Below are positions 56,216-64,000 of a DNA stretch of 64,000 bases, piece after piece. The position numbers were made by a program, and so were the translations under genes. This DNA is from Ensifer sp. LCM 4579 (GTDB lineage Bacteria; Pseudomonadota; Alphaproteobacteria; Rhizobiales; Rhizobiaceae): assembly GCF_001854885.1 (NCBI RefSeq), contig NZ_MDDV01000008.1:1-64000 (forward strand), in the 5' to 3' direction. How positions within the stretch are numbered: position 1 is the first letter of the stretch; each line of letters opens with the position of its first letter. The notes under the pieces are model-generated. The model had not been told where the DNA came from. It did no database searches and was given only the letters and a program-made list of their open reading frames with translations.

Positions 56216-57130
56216 TCATACAGCGGCAGCCTTGCCGGCCTGCCCTTCGGAAGGAGCCTCGTTTTCGCTCCTCCGGTTGGTAAGGTAGACGCCGGTTACG
56301 GCAATGACCGTACCGATGATCATCGGCCAGGTGAGCGCTTCGCCCAGGAAGAGCGCCGCCTCGACGGCCGCGAGCGGCGGCACCAGGTAGATCAGCGATG
56401 CAGCGCGAGAGACCTGACCACGGCGAATGAGATAGAGCAGCAGCGCGATCGCCCCCATCGACAGGCCGAGGACCGACCAGGCGAGCGCGGCGACAAGTTC
56501 GACGCTCCAGGTCACGCGCATATCCTCCAGCATCAGGGCCAGGGGCATGGTGACGATCAGGGCGCCGGCATATTGCAGCGTCGCGATCGCCCGGATGTCG
56601 CCGGTCTGCAAGTGCCGCTTCTGGTAAAGCGTGCCATAGGTCACCGCACCCATTCCAAGCACATTCACCGCCACGGGAAAAAGACTGATATCGGTATCGA
56701 TCGCCAGCACCTTCGGCAGCACCGCAAGCGCAATGCCGGAGAAGCCGAGCGCGAGCCCAAGTCTCTGCACCCGGGTAATATTTTCGCCGATCAGGTAAGG
56801 CGCCGCGACCGCGGTCATCAGGGGCTGCAGACCGGCGATGATGCCGGAAATGCCCGCGGGCACGCCCTCGCCGATCGCCCACCATATCGCACCCAGATAG
56901 AGGCCATGGAGAAACATGCCGGAGATCACCGCATGGCCGATTATCTTCCCCGAGCGCGGCCAACGCGCGCCGGTCGCGGCACAGAAGCCGATGAAGAGCA
57001 GGATGGCGATGCTGTAGCGCAGCGCCAGGAAGGTCAGCGGTTCGGCGAAAAAGGCCGCATATTTCGCAACCACCCAGCCCGTCGACCATAAGAGCACAAA
57101 GATGGCCGGAGCCAGGCGGGCAAGCAACAT
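56216..57130 (-). CDS. EamA/DMT-family transporter
   Basis: A 304-residue inner-membrane protein with ten predicted helices and two EamA repeats (LLWSTGWVVAKYAAFF, then GIIAGLQPLMTAVAAPYLIGE; second repeat ending SLIYLVPPLAAVEAALFLGEALTWP). Members export metabolites or amino acids; the substrate is unknown. It converges with the helicase and lies 103 bp downstream of the GyrI-like gene on the same strand. Confidence 0.9.
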   Translation of the reverse strand: MLLARLAPAIFVLLWSTGWVVAKYAAFFAEPLTFLALRYSIAILLFIGFCAATGARWPRSGKIIGHAVISGMFLHGLYLGAIWWAIGEGVPAGISGIIAGLQPLMTAVAAPYLIGENITRVQRLGLALGFSGIALAVLPKVLAIDTDISLFPVAVNVLGMGAVTYGTLYQKRHLQTGDIRAIATLQYAGALIVTMPLALMLEDMRVTWSVELVAALAWSVLGLSMGAIALLLYLIRRGQVSRAASLIYLVPPLAAVEAALFLGEALTWPMIIGTVIAVTGVYLTNRRSENEAPSEGQAGKAAAV

Positions 57131-57233
57131 CGGCGTTTTCCTGAAGCCAGGCGGATCACCGCACGAGACACACTCCCTACCGCGGTAAAGCGCACGCCTC
57201 GCCCGGTCAAAGCAATTTTTCTGATGACTGCAA

Positions 57234-57695
57234 TCAGCGAATCGGAACCATCATCCGCAGCGAGGATGCAGCCGGAGAGATGAAGCCGGCTTCGTACTCC
57301 TCGCGATAGTGCAGACGGCTGCTGTCTGGCGCATAGCCAGCGGCGTCGATCCAATCGAACATCTTGCGGTACTGGACAAAGACATCGCCGTCTTCGGGAC
57401 GGTGCATCGTCGTTACAAAGCGCATGGCGGGCAGATCCAGATGCTCCGGCTCATTGAAGGTCTTGTGATCCTCGCCAGCATAGCCGACGAGATAACGAAA
57501 AGCATCCGGTGTGATGTCCCAGGCGAGGCCGATCAGAGCGGAGCGATCCGTTGGATAGTTTCGCCGCCGATGCTCCTGTGCTTCGGCGATCAGCCGGTGG
57601 ATGGCGCCGTCAGCCGCTTCGACGAATGTTCCTTCCCAGAGCCGTCCGGTGATCCGTTGCGCCGGCCTTTCCGCAATCTCGTATTTTGCTTCCAT
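57234..57695 (-). CDS. GyrI-like small-molecule-binding protein
   Basis: A 153-residue protein of the GyrI/AraC-effector-binding fold (SOUL-like duplicated beta-alpha-beta), with RYLVGYAGEDHK and FVTTMHRPEDGDVFVQYRKMFDWI. There is no DNA-binding domain, so it is a standalone ligand-binding protein. Related proteins bind antibiotics or act on DNA gyrase. The ligand is unknown. Confidence 0.8.
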   Translation of the reverse strand: MEAKYEIAERPAQRITGRLWEGTFVEAADGAIHRLIAEAQEHRRRNYPTDRSALIGLAWDITPDAFRYLVGYAGEDHKTFNEPEHLDLPAMRFVTTMHRPEDGDVFVQYRKMFDWIDAAGYAPDSSRLHYREEYEAGFISPAASSLRMMVPIR

Positions 57696-58040
57696 TGTGC
57701 CTGCCCCGCTATTGGCGAGCGATATGCATCTTACTCTTCACAGCCCCGCCCGTCATATCTCGACGGAAAACCGAATTCGCCCAATCGTTTCAAAGGCACG
57801 TTGTCGGAGCCGCACGATCGGGTTGATGAAAATTGAGGCATTTGCCCAACTGACGACCGGCTGTTGAAATCAGCGGCCACGCAATGCGTGGGTTGCAGCC
57901 GCGCCAACGCCGCGGTGCAAGGCAAACCGCTTTCAAACTGGGGGCGCCAGCCCGAAATTTCTTCGCCGGCGAACGTGCACGCTTCTTGCATTGCGTCAAA
58001 CGATGTACTCAAATGGTCGCAAAATAAGGGGACCACGCCT
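57696..58040. promoter_or_regulatory. Divergent region GyrI-like gene / ATP-grasp operon
   Basis: 345 bp without a convincing gene; promoters for both outward operons must lie here. I could not assign boxes. The likely ribosome site of the ATP-grasp gene (AAGGGGACC) is at the right end. Confidence 0.4.
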
Positions 58041-59450
58041 TTGGCATTTGACGAAATGATGAATGCGGACACCAGTCCGCGCCAGCCATATTCGACCTAT
58101 CATGAATGGTATGCCAGCCAGGACCGAAACCGGCTCATAGCGAAATCAAAGGAAGCCGAAAACATCTTCCGTAAAACGGGCATCACCTTCGCGGTCTACG
58201 GACATGCGGATTCCTCCGAGAAACTCATTCCCTTCGATCTCATTCCCCGCATCATTTCCGGCCGCGAATGGCGCAGGCTCGCCCAGGGCATCGAACAGCG
58301 CGTGATCGCGCTCAATGCTTTCCTGGACGACATCTATCACAAGCAGGAGATCATCCGCGCCGGCCGCATTCCTCGCGAGTTGATCGAGAAGAACGATGCG
58401 TTCCTGCCCCAAATGATCGGCTTCCGCCCGCCGGGCGGCGTCTATACCCATATCGTCGGCACCGACATCGTTCGCACCGGCGAGGACCAGTTTTACGTGT
58501 TGGAGGACAATGCCCGTACGCCGTCAGGCGTCAGCTACATGCTGGAAAACCGGGAAACCATGATGCAGATGTTCCCGGAGCTGTTCCACCAGAACCGCGT
58601 GCGGCCGGTGGAGAACTATCCCTATCTGCTGCGCCAGAGCCTGGCCTCGCTCGCGCCGCCCGGCTGCACCGGCAAGCCGCGCGTCGCCGTCCTGACCCCA
58701 GGCATCTATAACTCCGCCTTCTACGAGCACGCCTTCTTGGCCGACATGATGGGCGTCGAACTGGTCGAGGGCTCGGACCTCCGCGTCATTGACGGCAAGG
58801 TGAAGATGCGCACGACCCGCGGCTACACGGCGATCGACGTGCTCTATCGCCGCGTTGACGACGATTTCCTCGACCCCTTGACTTTTCGGCCGGACTCAGC
58901 ACTCGGCATTCCGGGCATCATGGACGTCTATCGTGCCGGCAACATCACCATCGCCAATGCGCCCGGCACAGGCATATCCGACGATAAGGCGATCTATTCC
59001 TACATGCCGGAGATCGTCGAGTTCTATACCGGGCGTAAGCCGCTGCTCGAAAACGTGCCGACCTGGCGCTGTTCCGAACCGCAGAGCCTCAAATATGTTC
59101 TTGAGCATCTGGAGGAACTCGTCGTCAAGGAAGTGCACGGCTCCGGCGGCTACGGCATGCTCGTCGGCCCGACGGCGACAAAAAGGGAGCGCACCGCCTT
59201 CGCGGAGAAGCTCAAGGAGCGCCCCGGCAACTATATTGCGCAGCCGACATTGTCGCTCTCGACCGTGCCGATCCTCGTCAACAAGGGCATTGCGCCCCGA
59301 CATGTGGACTTGCGTCCTTACGTCCTCGTCTCCGACAAGGTGCAGATCATTCCCGGCGGGCTGACGCGCGTCGCGCTGAAGGAGGGCTCGCTGGTGGTGA
59401 ATTCCAGCCAGGGCGGCGGCACCAAGGATACCTGGGTACTGGAGGACTGA
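58041..59450 (+). CDS. Circularly permuted ATP-grasp type 2 protein
   Basis: A 469-residue protein of the circularly permuted ATP-grasp family, first gene of a three-gene operon. Typical stretches are YHEWYASQDRNR, YVLEDNARTPSGVSYMLENR, VLTPGIYNSAFYEHAFLA, NAPGTGISDDKAIYSYMPE and KEVHGSGGYGMLVGP (nucleotide loop). Such proteins are predicted to form amide bonds in an unknown peptide or metabolite, working with alpha-E and transglutaminase-like partners. I take TTG 58041 because AAGGGG lies 9 nt upstream; an ATG lies six codons further in. Confidence 0.9.
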   Translation: MAFDEMMNADTSPRQPYSTYHEWYASQDRNRLIAKSKEAENIFRKTGITFAVYGHADSSEKLIPFDLIPRIISGREWRRLAQGIEQRVIALNAFLDDIYHKQEIIRAGRIPRELIEKNDAFLPQMIGFRPPGGVYTHIVGTDIVRTGEDQFYVLEDNARTPSGVSYMLENRETMMQMFPELFHQNRVRPVENYPYLLRQSLASLAPPGCTGKPRVAVLTPGIYNSAFYEHAFLADMMGVELVEGSDLRVIDGKVKMRTTRGYTAIDVLYRRVDDDFLDPLTFRPDSALGIPGIMDVYRAGNITIANAPGTGISDDKAIYSYMPEIVEFYTGRKPLLENVPTWRCSEPQSLKYVLEHLEELVVKEVHGSGGYGMLVGPTATKRERTAFAEKLKERPGNYIAQPTLSLSTVPILVNKGIAPRHVDLRPYVLVSDKVQIIPGGLTRVALKEGSLVVNSSQGGGTKDTWVLED

Positions 59451-59454
59451 GGCC

Positions 59455-60396
59455 ATGTTGGGAAGAACTGCAAACGGCCTCTACTGGATGTTTCGTTATA
59501 TCGAGCGGGCCGAAAACGGCGCCCGGCTGATCGATGCGGGCCTGCGCATGTCGCTGACGCGCAGCGAAGCGACTGAGGACGACTGGGACGGTGTGCTGCA
59601 GAGCGCCGGCGTGCGCGAGCTTTACGACCAGGTGCATGACAAGTTGACGAGCAGCGACGCCATCGACTTCCTCCTGCGCGACCGCGCCAACCCATCGAGT
59701 GTCATGTCCTGCATCGAGGCGGGCCGCCACAACGCCCGCATGGTCCGCACGGCTCTGACCCGCGAGACCTGGGAAGCGACCAACGAATGCTGGATCGAGA
59801 TGAAGCAGAGCCTCACCAGAATGGTGCGGCCCGCAGAAATGCCCGAAGTCATCGATGCCATCAAGCGGCGCACCGGCCTCATTCGCGGCGCCTTCCACGG
59901 CACGATGCTCCGGAACGAGATTTTCAACTTCTCCCGCATCGGCACCTTCATCGAAAGGGCGGACAACACCGCCCGCATTCTCGACGTGAAATATTATGTG
60001 CTGCTCCCGGCGGTCTCCGCTGTCGGCTCGTCGATGGACAACGTGCAGTGGGAATCGATCCTGCGCTCGGTTTCCGCGCATCGCGCCTATGGCTGGGTCT
60101 ATGACGCGGAACTGAAGCCGGCGAATATCGCGGACTTCCTGATCTCGAACGGCCGCATGCCGCGCTCGCTCGCCTATTGCTATGAGAAGATCGTCAGCAA
60201 TCTCGGCTATCTCGCGCGCGAATATGGCGAGAAGCACGCGGCTCACGAGACCGCGGAACAAACGCTTCAATCGCTACGCAGCCGCTCGATCGACGACATC
60301 ATGGACCAGGGGCTGCACGAATATCTGGAAGAGTTCATCAGCCACAACAACCGTGTGGGACAGGAAATCACCGACGGATACCGGTTCTACAACTAA
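59455..60396 (+). CDS. Alpha-E domain protein
   Basis: A 313-residue all-helical protein of the alpha-E superfamily (ANGLYWMFRYIERAENGARLIDAG at the N-terminus, here cut to its core motif RYIERAENGARL). It lies 4 nt after the ATP-grasp stop. In this conserved trio alpha-E is thought to act with the ATP-grasp enzyme as scaffold or ligase partner; no biochemical function is established. Confidence 0.9.
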   Translation: MLGRTANGLYWMFRYIERAENGARLIDAGLRMSLTRSEATEDDWDGVLQSAGVRELYDQVHDKLTSSDAIDFLLRDRANPSSVMSCIEAGRHNARMVRTALTRETWEATNECWIEMKQSLTRMVRPAEMPEVIDAIKRRTGLIRGAFHGTMLRNEIFNFSRIGTFIERADNTARILDVKYYVLLPAVSAVGSSMDNVQWESILRSVSAHRAYGWVYDAELKPANIADFLISNGRMPRSLAYCYEKIVSNLGYLAREYGEKHAAHETAEQTLQSLRSRSIDDIMDQGLHEYLEEFISHNNRVGQEITDGYRFYN

Positions 60397-60441
60397 GCAG
60401 GTTCCGGAAAAGTGTCACACGGTTTTCCGATGAGAACCTGC
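60397..60441 (+). promoter_or_regulatory. Intercistronic hairpin after the alpha-E gene
   Basis: GCAGGTTC (60397-60404) pairs with GAACCTGC (60434-60441), and inside them GGAAAA pairs with TTTTCC. The hairpin follows the alpha-E stop codon directly and precedes the transglutaminase gene, so it could reduce or protect the downstream part of the operon. Confidence 0.55.
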
Positions 60442-60478
60442 GTGAAAACTAAGAGCTAAAGAGGCTCGGGAGAATGGC

Positions 60479-61327
60479 ATGCACTTGAAGATCAGCCACA
60501 CGACCGAGTATCACTATGACGGCCCGGTGTCCTATGCCCTGCAGCGTCTGCGCCTGACGCCGACGAGCCAGCCCGGCCAGACGGTTCTCAACTGGCGGAC
60601 GCTCGTCGAGGGCGCCGTCGTCGAAGTCGCCTATGACGACCATTTCGGCAACCGTACCCATCTCGTCAGCGTCGACGCCGACCGCACGAGCTTCCGCATG
60701 GAGGCGAGTGGCGAAGTCGACACCGACGACAATGCCGGCGTCTTCGGCGCACACCAATCCTGCGTGCCGCTATGGCTCTACCTTCGTGAAACGCCGCTCA
60801 GCAAGCCCGGCAAGCGCATTCGTGAGCTGGCGAAGTCGGCCACGGGCGAGACGGATCTCGACCGCATGCACGCGCTCATGGCGGTGATCCACGAGAGCGT
60901 CGAATACAGGCCAGGCGAGACCCACGTCGAGACCAGTGCCGAAGAGGCGCTGGAGCGCGGCAAGGGCGTATGCCAGGATCACACCCACATTCTCATCTCC
61001 GCGGCCCGCACCCTCGGACTGCCCGCCCGTTACGTCTCCGGCTACCTGATGGTGGATGACCATCCCGAACAGACCGCAAGCCATGCCTGGGCCGACGTCC
61101 ACCTGGCTGGCCTCGGCTGGGTCGGGTTCGACGCCGCCAACAAGATCTGCCCGGACGACCGCTATGTCCGCGTGGCCTCCGGCCTCTGCTACCGGGACGC
61201 CGCCCCGGTCTCCGGGCTCGTCCACGGCGCCGCCAACGAGACGCTGAAGGTGGCCGTGACGGTCGAGCGGCAAGGGCAGACGCAGAGCCAGGAGCGAGGG
61301 CACCAAAGTCAGACGCAGAGTCAGTGA
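60479..61327 (+). CDS. Transglutaminase-like protein
   Basis: A 282-residue protein with an N-terminal beta domain (bacterial transglutaminase-like N) and a catalytic domain. The triad is C165 in GKGVCQDHTH, H202 in SHAWADVH and D218 in GFDAAN. It lies 82 bp after the alpha-E gene. The C-terminal tail is a Q/S-rich run (QSQ repeats). Members of this group are predicted peptidases or peptide crosslinkers working with ATP-grasp/alpha-E partners. Confidence 0.92.
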   Translation: MHLKISHTTEYHYDGPVSYALQRLRLTPTSQPGQTVLNWRTLVEGAVVEVAYDDHFGNRTHLVSVDADRTSFRMEASGEVDTDDNAGVFGAHQSCVPLWLYLRETPLSKPGKRIRELAKSATGETDLDRMHALMAVIHESVEYRPGETHVETSAEEALERGKGVCQDHTHILISAARTLGLPARYVSGYLMVDDHPEQTASHAWADVHLAGLGWVGFDAANKICPDDRYVRVASGLCYRDAAPVSGLVHGAANETLKVAVTVERQGQTQSQERGHQSQTQSQ

Positions 61328-61402
61328 GGCACTGAAGAGGAATGTGGGCAAGAGCCGCGGCGCTATCCACCCCCTTCACGGAATCTCATCCGGCCTGCCC
61401 CT

Positions 61403-61423
61403 CCTCCGCAGCAACTGCGGAGG
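61403..61423. terminator. Hairpin between convergent transglutaminase and thiolase genes
   Basis: CCTCCGCAG and CTGCGGAGG form a perfect 9-bp stem around a CAA loop, 10 bp from the thiolase stop. It has no T-run. The same stem sequence is used in the repeat at 33926-33957, so it is also one of the dispersed palindromes. Confidence 0.5.
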
Positions 61424-61433
61424 GTGGAACTGA

Positions 61434-62555
<1,122 letters not shown>

Positions 62556-62583
62556 GGCTCTTTTCCTGTGCGTAACGGACGCG

Positions 62584-62740
62584 TCACATGCGGGGAATTG
62601 GGGACCGCCGCCTTCGGGCAGGCCCCAGATCGAGTTATGCGGCGGGTCGTTGATGCCGCAGGTTTTGCAGTACACGCAGCTCTGCGCGTTAATGACGATG
62701 GACTGGCTGGTCCTCGATGTAATTTGTGCCCGACAGAAAC
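62584..62740 (-). pseudogene. Relic of electron-transfer flavoprotein:ubiquinone oxidoreductase (C-terminus)
   Basis: The minus strand encodes VINAQSCVYCKTCGINDPP followed by IWGLPEGGGPQFP, which is the 4Fe-4S tail of ETF-QO (usual form INAQNCVHCKTCDIKDP and PEGGGGPxYPxM). Shortly before it, a different frame reads NYIEDQPV and yet another FCRA, matching the stretch that normally precedes it. At the end, RM and a stop codon lie in a third frame. At least two frameshifts and loss of the whole N-terminal part make it a dead fragment. The rest of the 323-bp gap 62556-62878 holds nothing recognisable. Confidence 0.8.
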
Positions 62741-62878
62741 ACCGATACCGCGTGTCAGCATGCCGACCGCCATTGGACGCAGTGATCTCCGACTCCGGCT
62801 CGAGGCCGAAGCGATAAGCATCGATAAGCGTCAGCGGCCACTTTTCGATCCACGCAGCCCCCAGCCCTCGCAACGAGA

Positions 62879-63493
62879 TTAGGTGGCGGACGCGTCGATT
62901 GCCCGGAGCACGCTCGGGCGTTTCAGCATTTGCTCGTAGAAAGCGCCCAACTCGGCGGGCAGATCGATGTTCAGAGCTCTGGCCCAATATGTGACGTAAA
63001 ACAGCGCAGCATCGGCCACACCGGGCCGGGAGCCCGAGAGCCACGGGCTCCCGGCCGATAGTGTAAAGACGTGGTGCAGACCGTCTGTCGCCACCCGTAG
63101 TCCATGGGCGCGCAACTCTTCCTGAGCGGATGGCGACGAAACGAATTTGCCAGGCATGAGGGCGAGTGCAAAGCCGCGCATGTGAACCGTGCCCACAATG
63201 AACTCCATTGCCTCGATCACTCGCGCCGCGGCGTCGGGGCTGTTGGGAACGAGCCCAGCCTCCGGAAAGCGCCACGCTAGCCAGAGCGCAATGGCCTGGA
63301 ACTCGGTCAACACCGTCCCGTCATCGCGGAGCAGAGCGGGCACCTTGCCCTTGGGGTTGACGGCCAGGAATGCGGCGTCGCGCTGCTGGGCGGATGACAG
63401 ATCGATCGTGGCGACCTCGTGCGGAACGCCGATTTCCTCGAGAAGGATCCGGATCCCCAGCGAACAGGATCGGGGAGCATGAAAGAGTTGCAT
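62879..63493 (-). CDS. Glutathione S-transferase
   Basis: A 204-residue GST. The N-terminal thioredoxin-like domain starts MQLFHAPRSCSLGIRILLEE and has the cis-proline motif GKVPALLRDDG and the glutathione-binding TEFQAIALWLA. A helical C-terminal domain follows. The SCS motif near residue 10 suggests a beta-class-like Cys/Ser active site. It lies 41 bp after the extradiol-dioxygenase-like gene, so it may serve aromatic or electrophile detoxification. Confidence 0.88.
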   Translation of the reverse strand: MQLFHAPRSCSLGIRILLEEIGVPHEVATIDLSSAQQRDAAFLAVNPKGKVPALLRDDGTVLTEFQAIALWLAWRFPEAGLVPNSPDAAARVIEAMEFIVGTVHMRGFALALMPGKFVSSPSAQEELRAHGLRVATDGLHHVFTLSAGSPWLSGSRPGVADAALFYVTYWARALNIDLPAELGAFYEQMLKRPSVLRAIDASAT

Positions 63494-63534
63494 AAATCTG
63501 ACCTTTGCTTGTGAAGTTGACTTGACCGGCGCCC

Positions 63535-64000
63535 TCAGGCCTGCGCGAGGCTGAAGGCGAACTCGGTTTCCCAGGCCGCGAGTTCCGTGAGCTTCCACTC
63601 GCGCGGGGTCATGGGATAATGCCCGTGCCAGGGACGCGCCTCGCACATGTTCAGTTCCGGGATGAACACGTCCATATCTGTATAGAGTTCGATCAGCACC
63701 TGATCGGGGTCGTAGTGATAGCCGGCAATGTTGTGACCGGCGGTATGGCGCGTCGGGCCCCATTTCACCGGAAGACCGCGCTCGGCCAGCAAATCGCAGG
63801 CCATGGCGTGGCTGGCGTTGCCTTTGAGCTGGAAGGCGATGTGATGGACCCGGTTGTCCCGCATGCTCACCACGTTGACCACATGGTGTTCGCGGTTGCA
63901 GGTGATGAAGTTGGAGATGCCGGCTATCGTGTCGGTGAACCAGAAGCCCAGGAAATCCATGAAGAACGCCTTCAGCTTCGGGCCTTCGGGCGAGATCACC
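63535..64000 (-). CDS. VOC / extradiol-dioxygenase-like protein, partial
   Basis: The 3' part of a gene whose start lies beyond the right edge. The visible ~155 residues form the C-terminal vicinal-oxygen-chelate half: FFMDFLGFWFTDTI, REHHVVNVVSM, VHHIAFQL and IELYTDMDVF, the last with the likely metal-binding Glu. This resembles 2,3-dihydroxybiphenyl- or catechol-2,3-dioxygenase-type proteins. Glyoxalase-family proteins of other function are possible. It is upstream of the GST gene on the same strand. Confidence 0.8.
   Translation of the reverse strand, partial: VISPEGPKLKAFFMDFLGFWFTDTIAGISNFITCNREHHVVNVVSMRDNRVHHIAFQLKGNASHAMACDLLAERGLPVKWGPTRHTAGHNIAGYHYDPDQVLIELYTDMDVFIPELNMCEARPWHGHYPMTPREWKLTELAAWETEFAFSLAQA

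Noticed and set aside
4390..61423. A CRISPR array suggested by repeated GC-rich palindromes.
   Set aside because: Copies are scattered kilobases apart, differ in loops, and have no regular spacers or cas genes.
62556..63275. An apparent N-terminal extension of about 240 residues on the thiolase.
   Set aside because: The extension contains the ETF-QO relic and antisense GST sequence; the thiolase family N-terminus and ribosome site are at 62555.

Overview
The window reads as a stretch of a Rhizobiaceae genome, most probably Sinorhizobium/Ensifer. The support is gene content: a choline transporter whose binding protein carries every choline-box residue of S. meliloti ChoX at the same numbering, a NolR-type nodulation regulator with a NolR-like box in front of it, a 420-residue BacA, and a bdhA-xdhA-xdhB mixed operon of the kind described in S. 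meliloti. High GC, near-complete coding density and many short GC-rich palindromic repeats (RIME-like) between genes agree. No rRNA, tRNA, CRISPR array, insertion sequence or plasmid replication gene was seen.

Layout. 1-9.2 kb, minus strand: formate-tetrahydrofolate ligase, then a tight operon of poorly characterised genes (coiled-coil protein, unknown protein, AAA+ ATPase, a frameshifted DUF559 gene, DUF6638, DUF2333). 9.3-14.4 kb: thymidine kinase, divergent choXWV ending in a strong terminator, a HugZ/DUF2470 protein and nolR. 14.7-24.7 kb: phosphoketolase with a glucoamylase-like protein, omega-amino-acid:pyruvate aminotransferase, adenine deaminase, alpha-glucosidase and a 2-keto-3-deoxygluconate-type sugar kinase. 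24.9-35.6 kb: der with a TPR membrane protein, an NnrU-like protein, a polysaccharide deacetylase, bacA, an MFS transporter, a methionine aminopeptidase, a luciferase-like monooxygenase and glpK.

35.9-48.3 kb is the metabolic centre. 3-hydroxybutyrate dehydrogenase leads into xanthine dehydrogenase, and two convergent arms follow: puuD-guaD-lldD on plus and puuE-uraD-allA-uraH on minus. Together they take guanine through xanthine and urate to allantoate, with ureidoglycolate lyase further down; adenine deaminase lies at 20 kb. Allantoicase and XdhC are not in the window. A LysR regulator and a divergent DUF1127-like small protein sit inside the block.

48.4-61.3 kb holds a DUF1045 protein, the two halves of an MnmC-like tRNA modification enzyme as divergent genes, a host-attachment-family protein, a WYL regulator divergent from a small monooxygenase, a HEAT-repeat (AlkD-like) protein, a DEAD-box helicase, an EamA exporter, a GyrI-like protein, and a three-gene ATP-grasp / alpha-E / transglutaminase operon. 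The right edge has a thiolase, a decayed fragment of electron-transfer flavoprotein:ubiquinone oxidoreductase, a glutathione S-transferase and a truncated extradiol-dioxygenase-like gene, which suggests a recombined or acquired segment.

The best candidates for under-described biology are the AAA+ operon at 1.9-9.2 kb and the ATP-grasp/alpha-E/transglutaminase operon at 58-61 kb. All functional calls come from reading the sequence; no database search was run.
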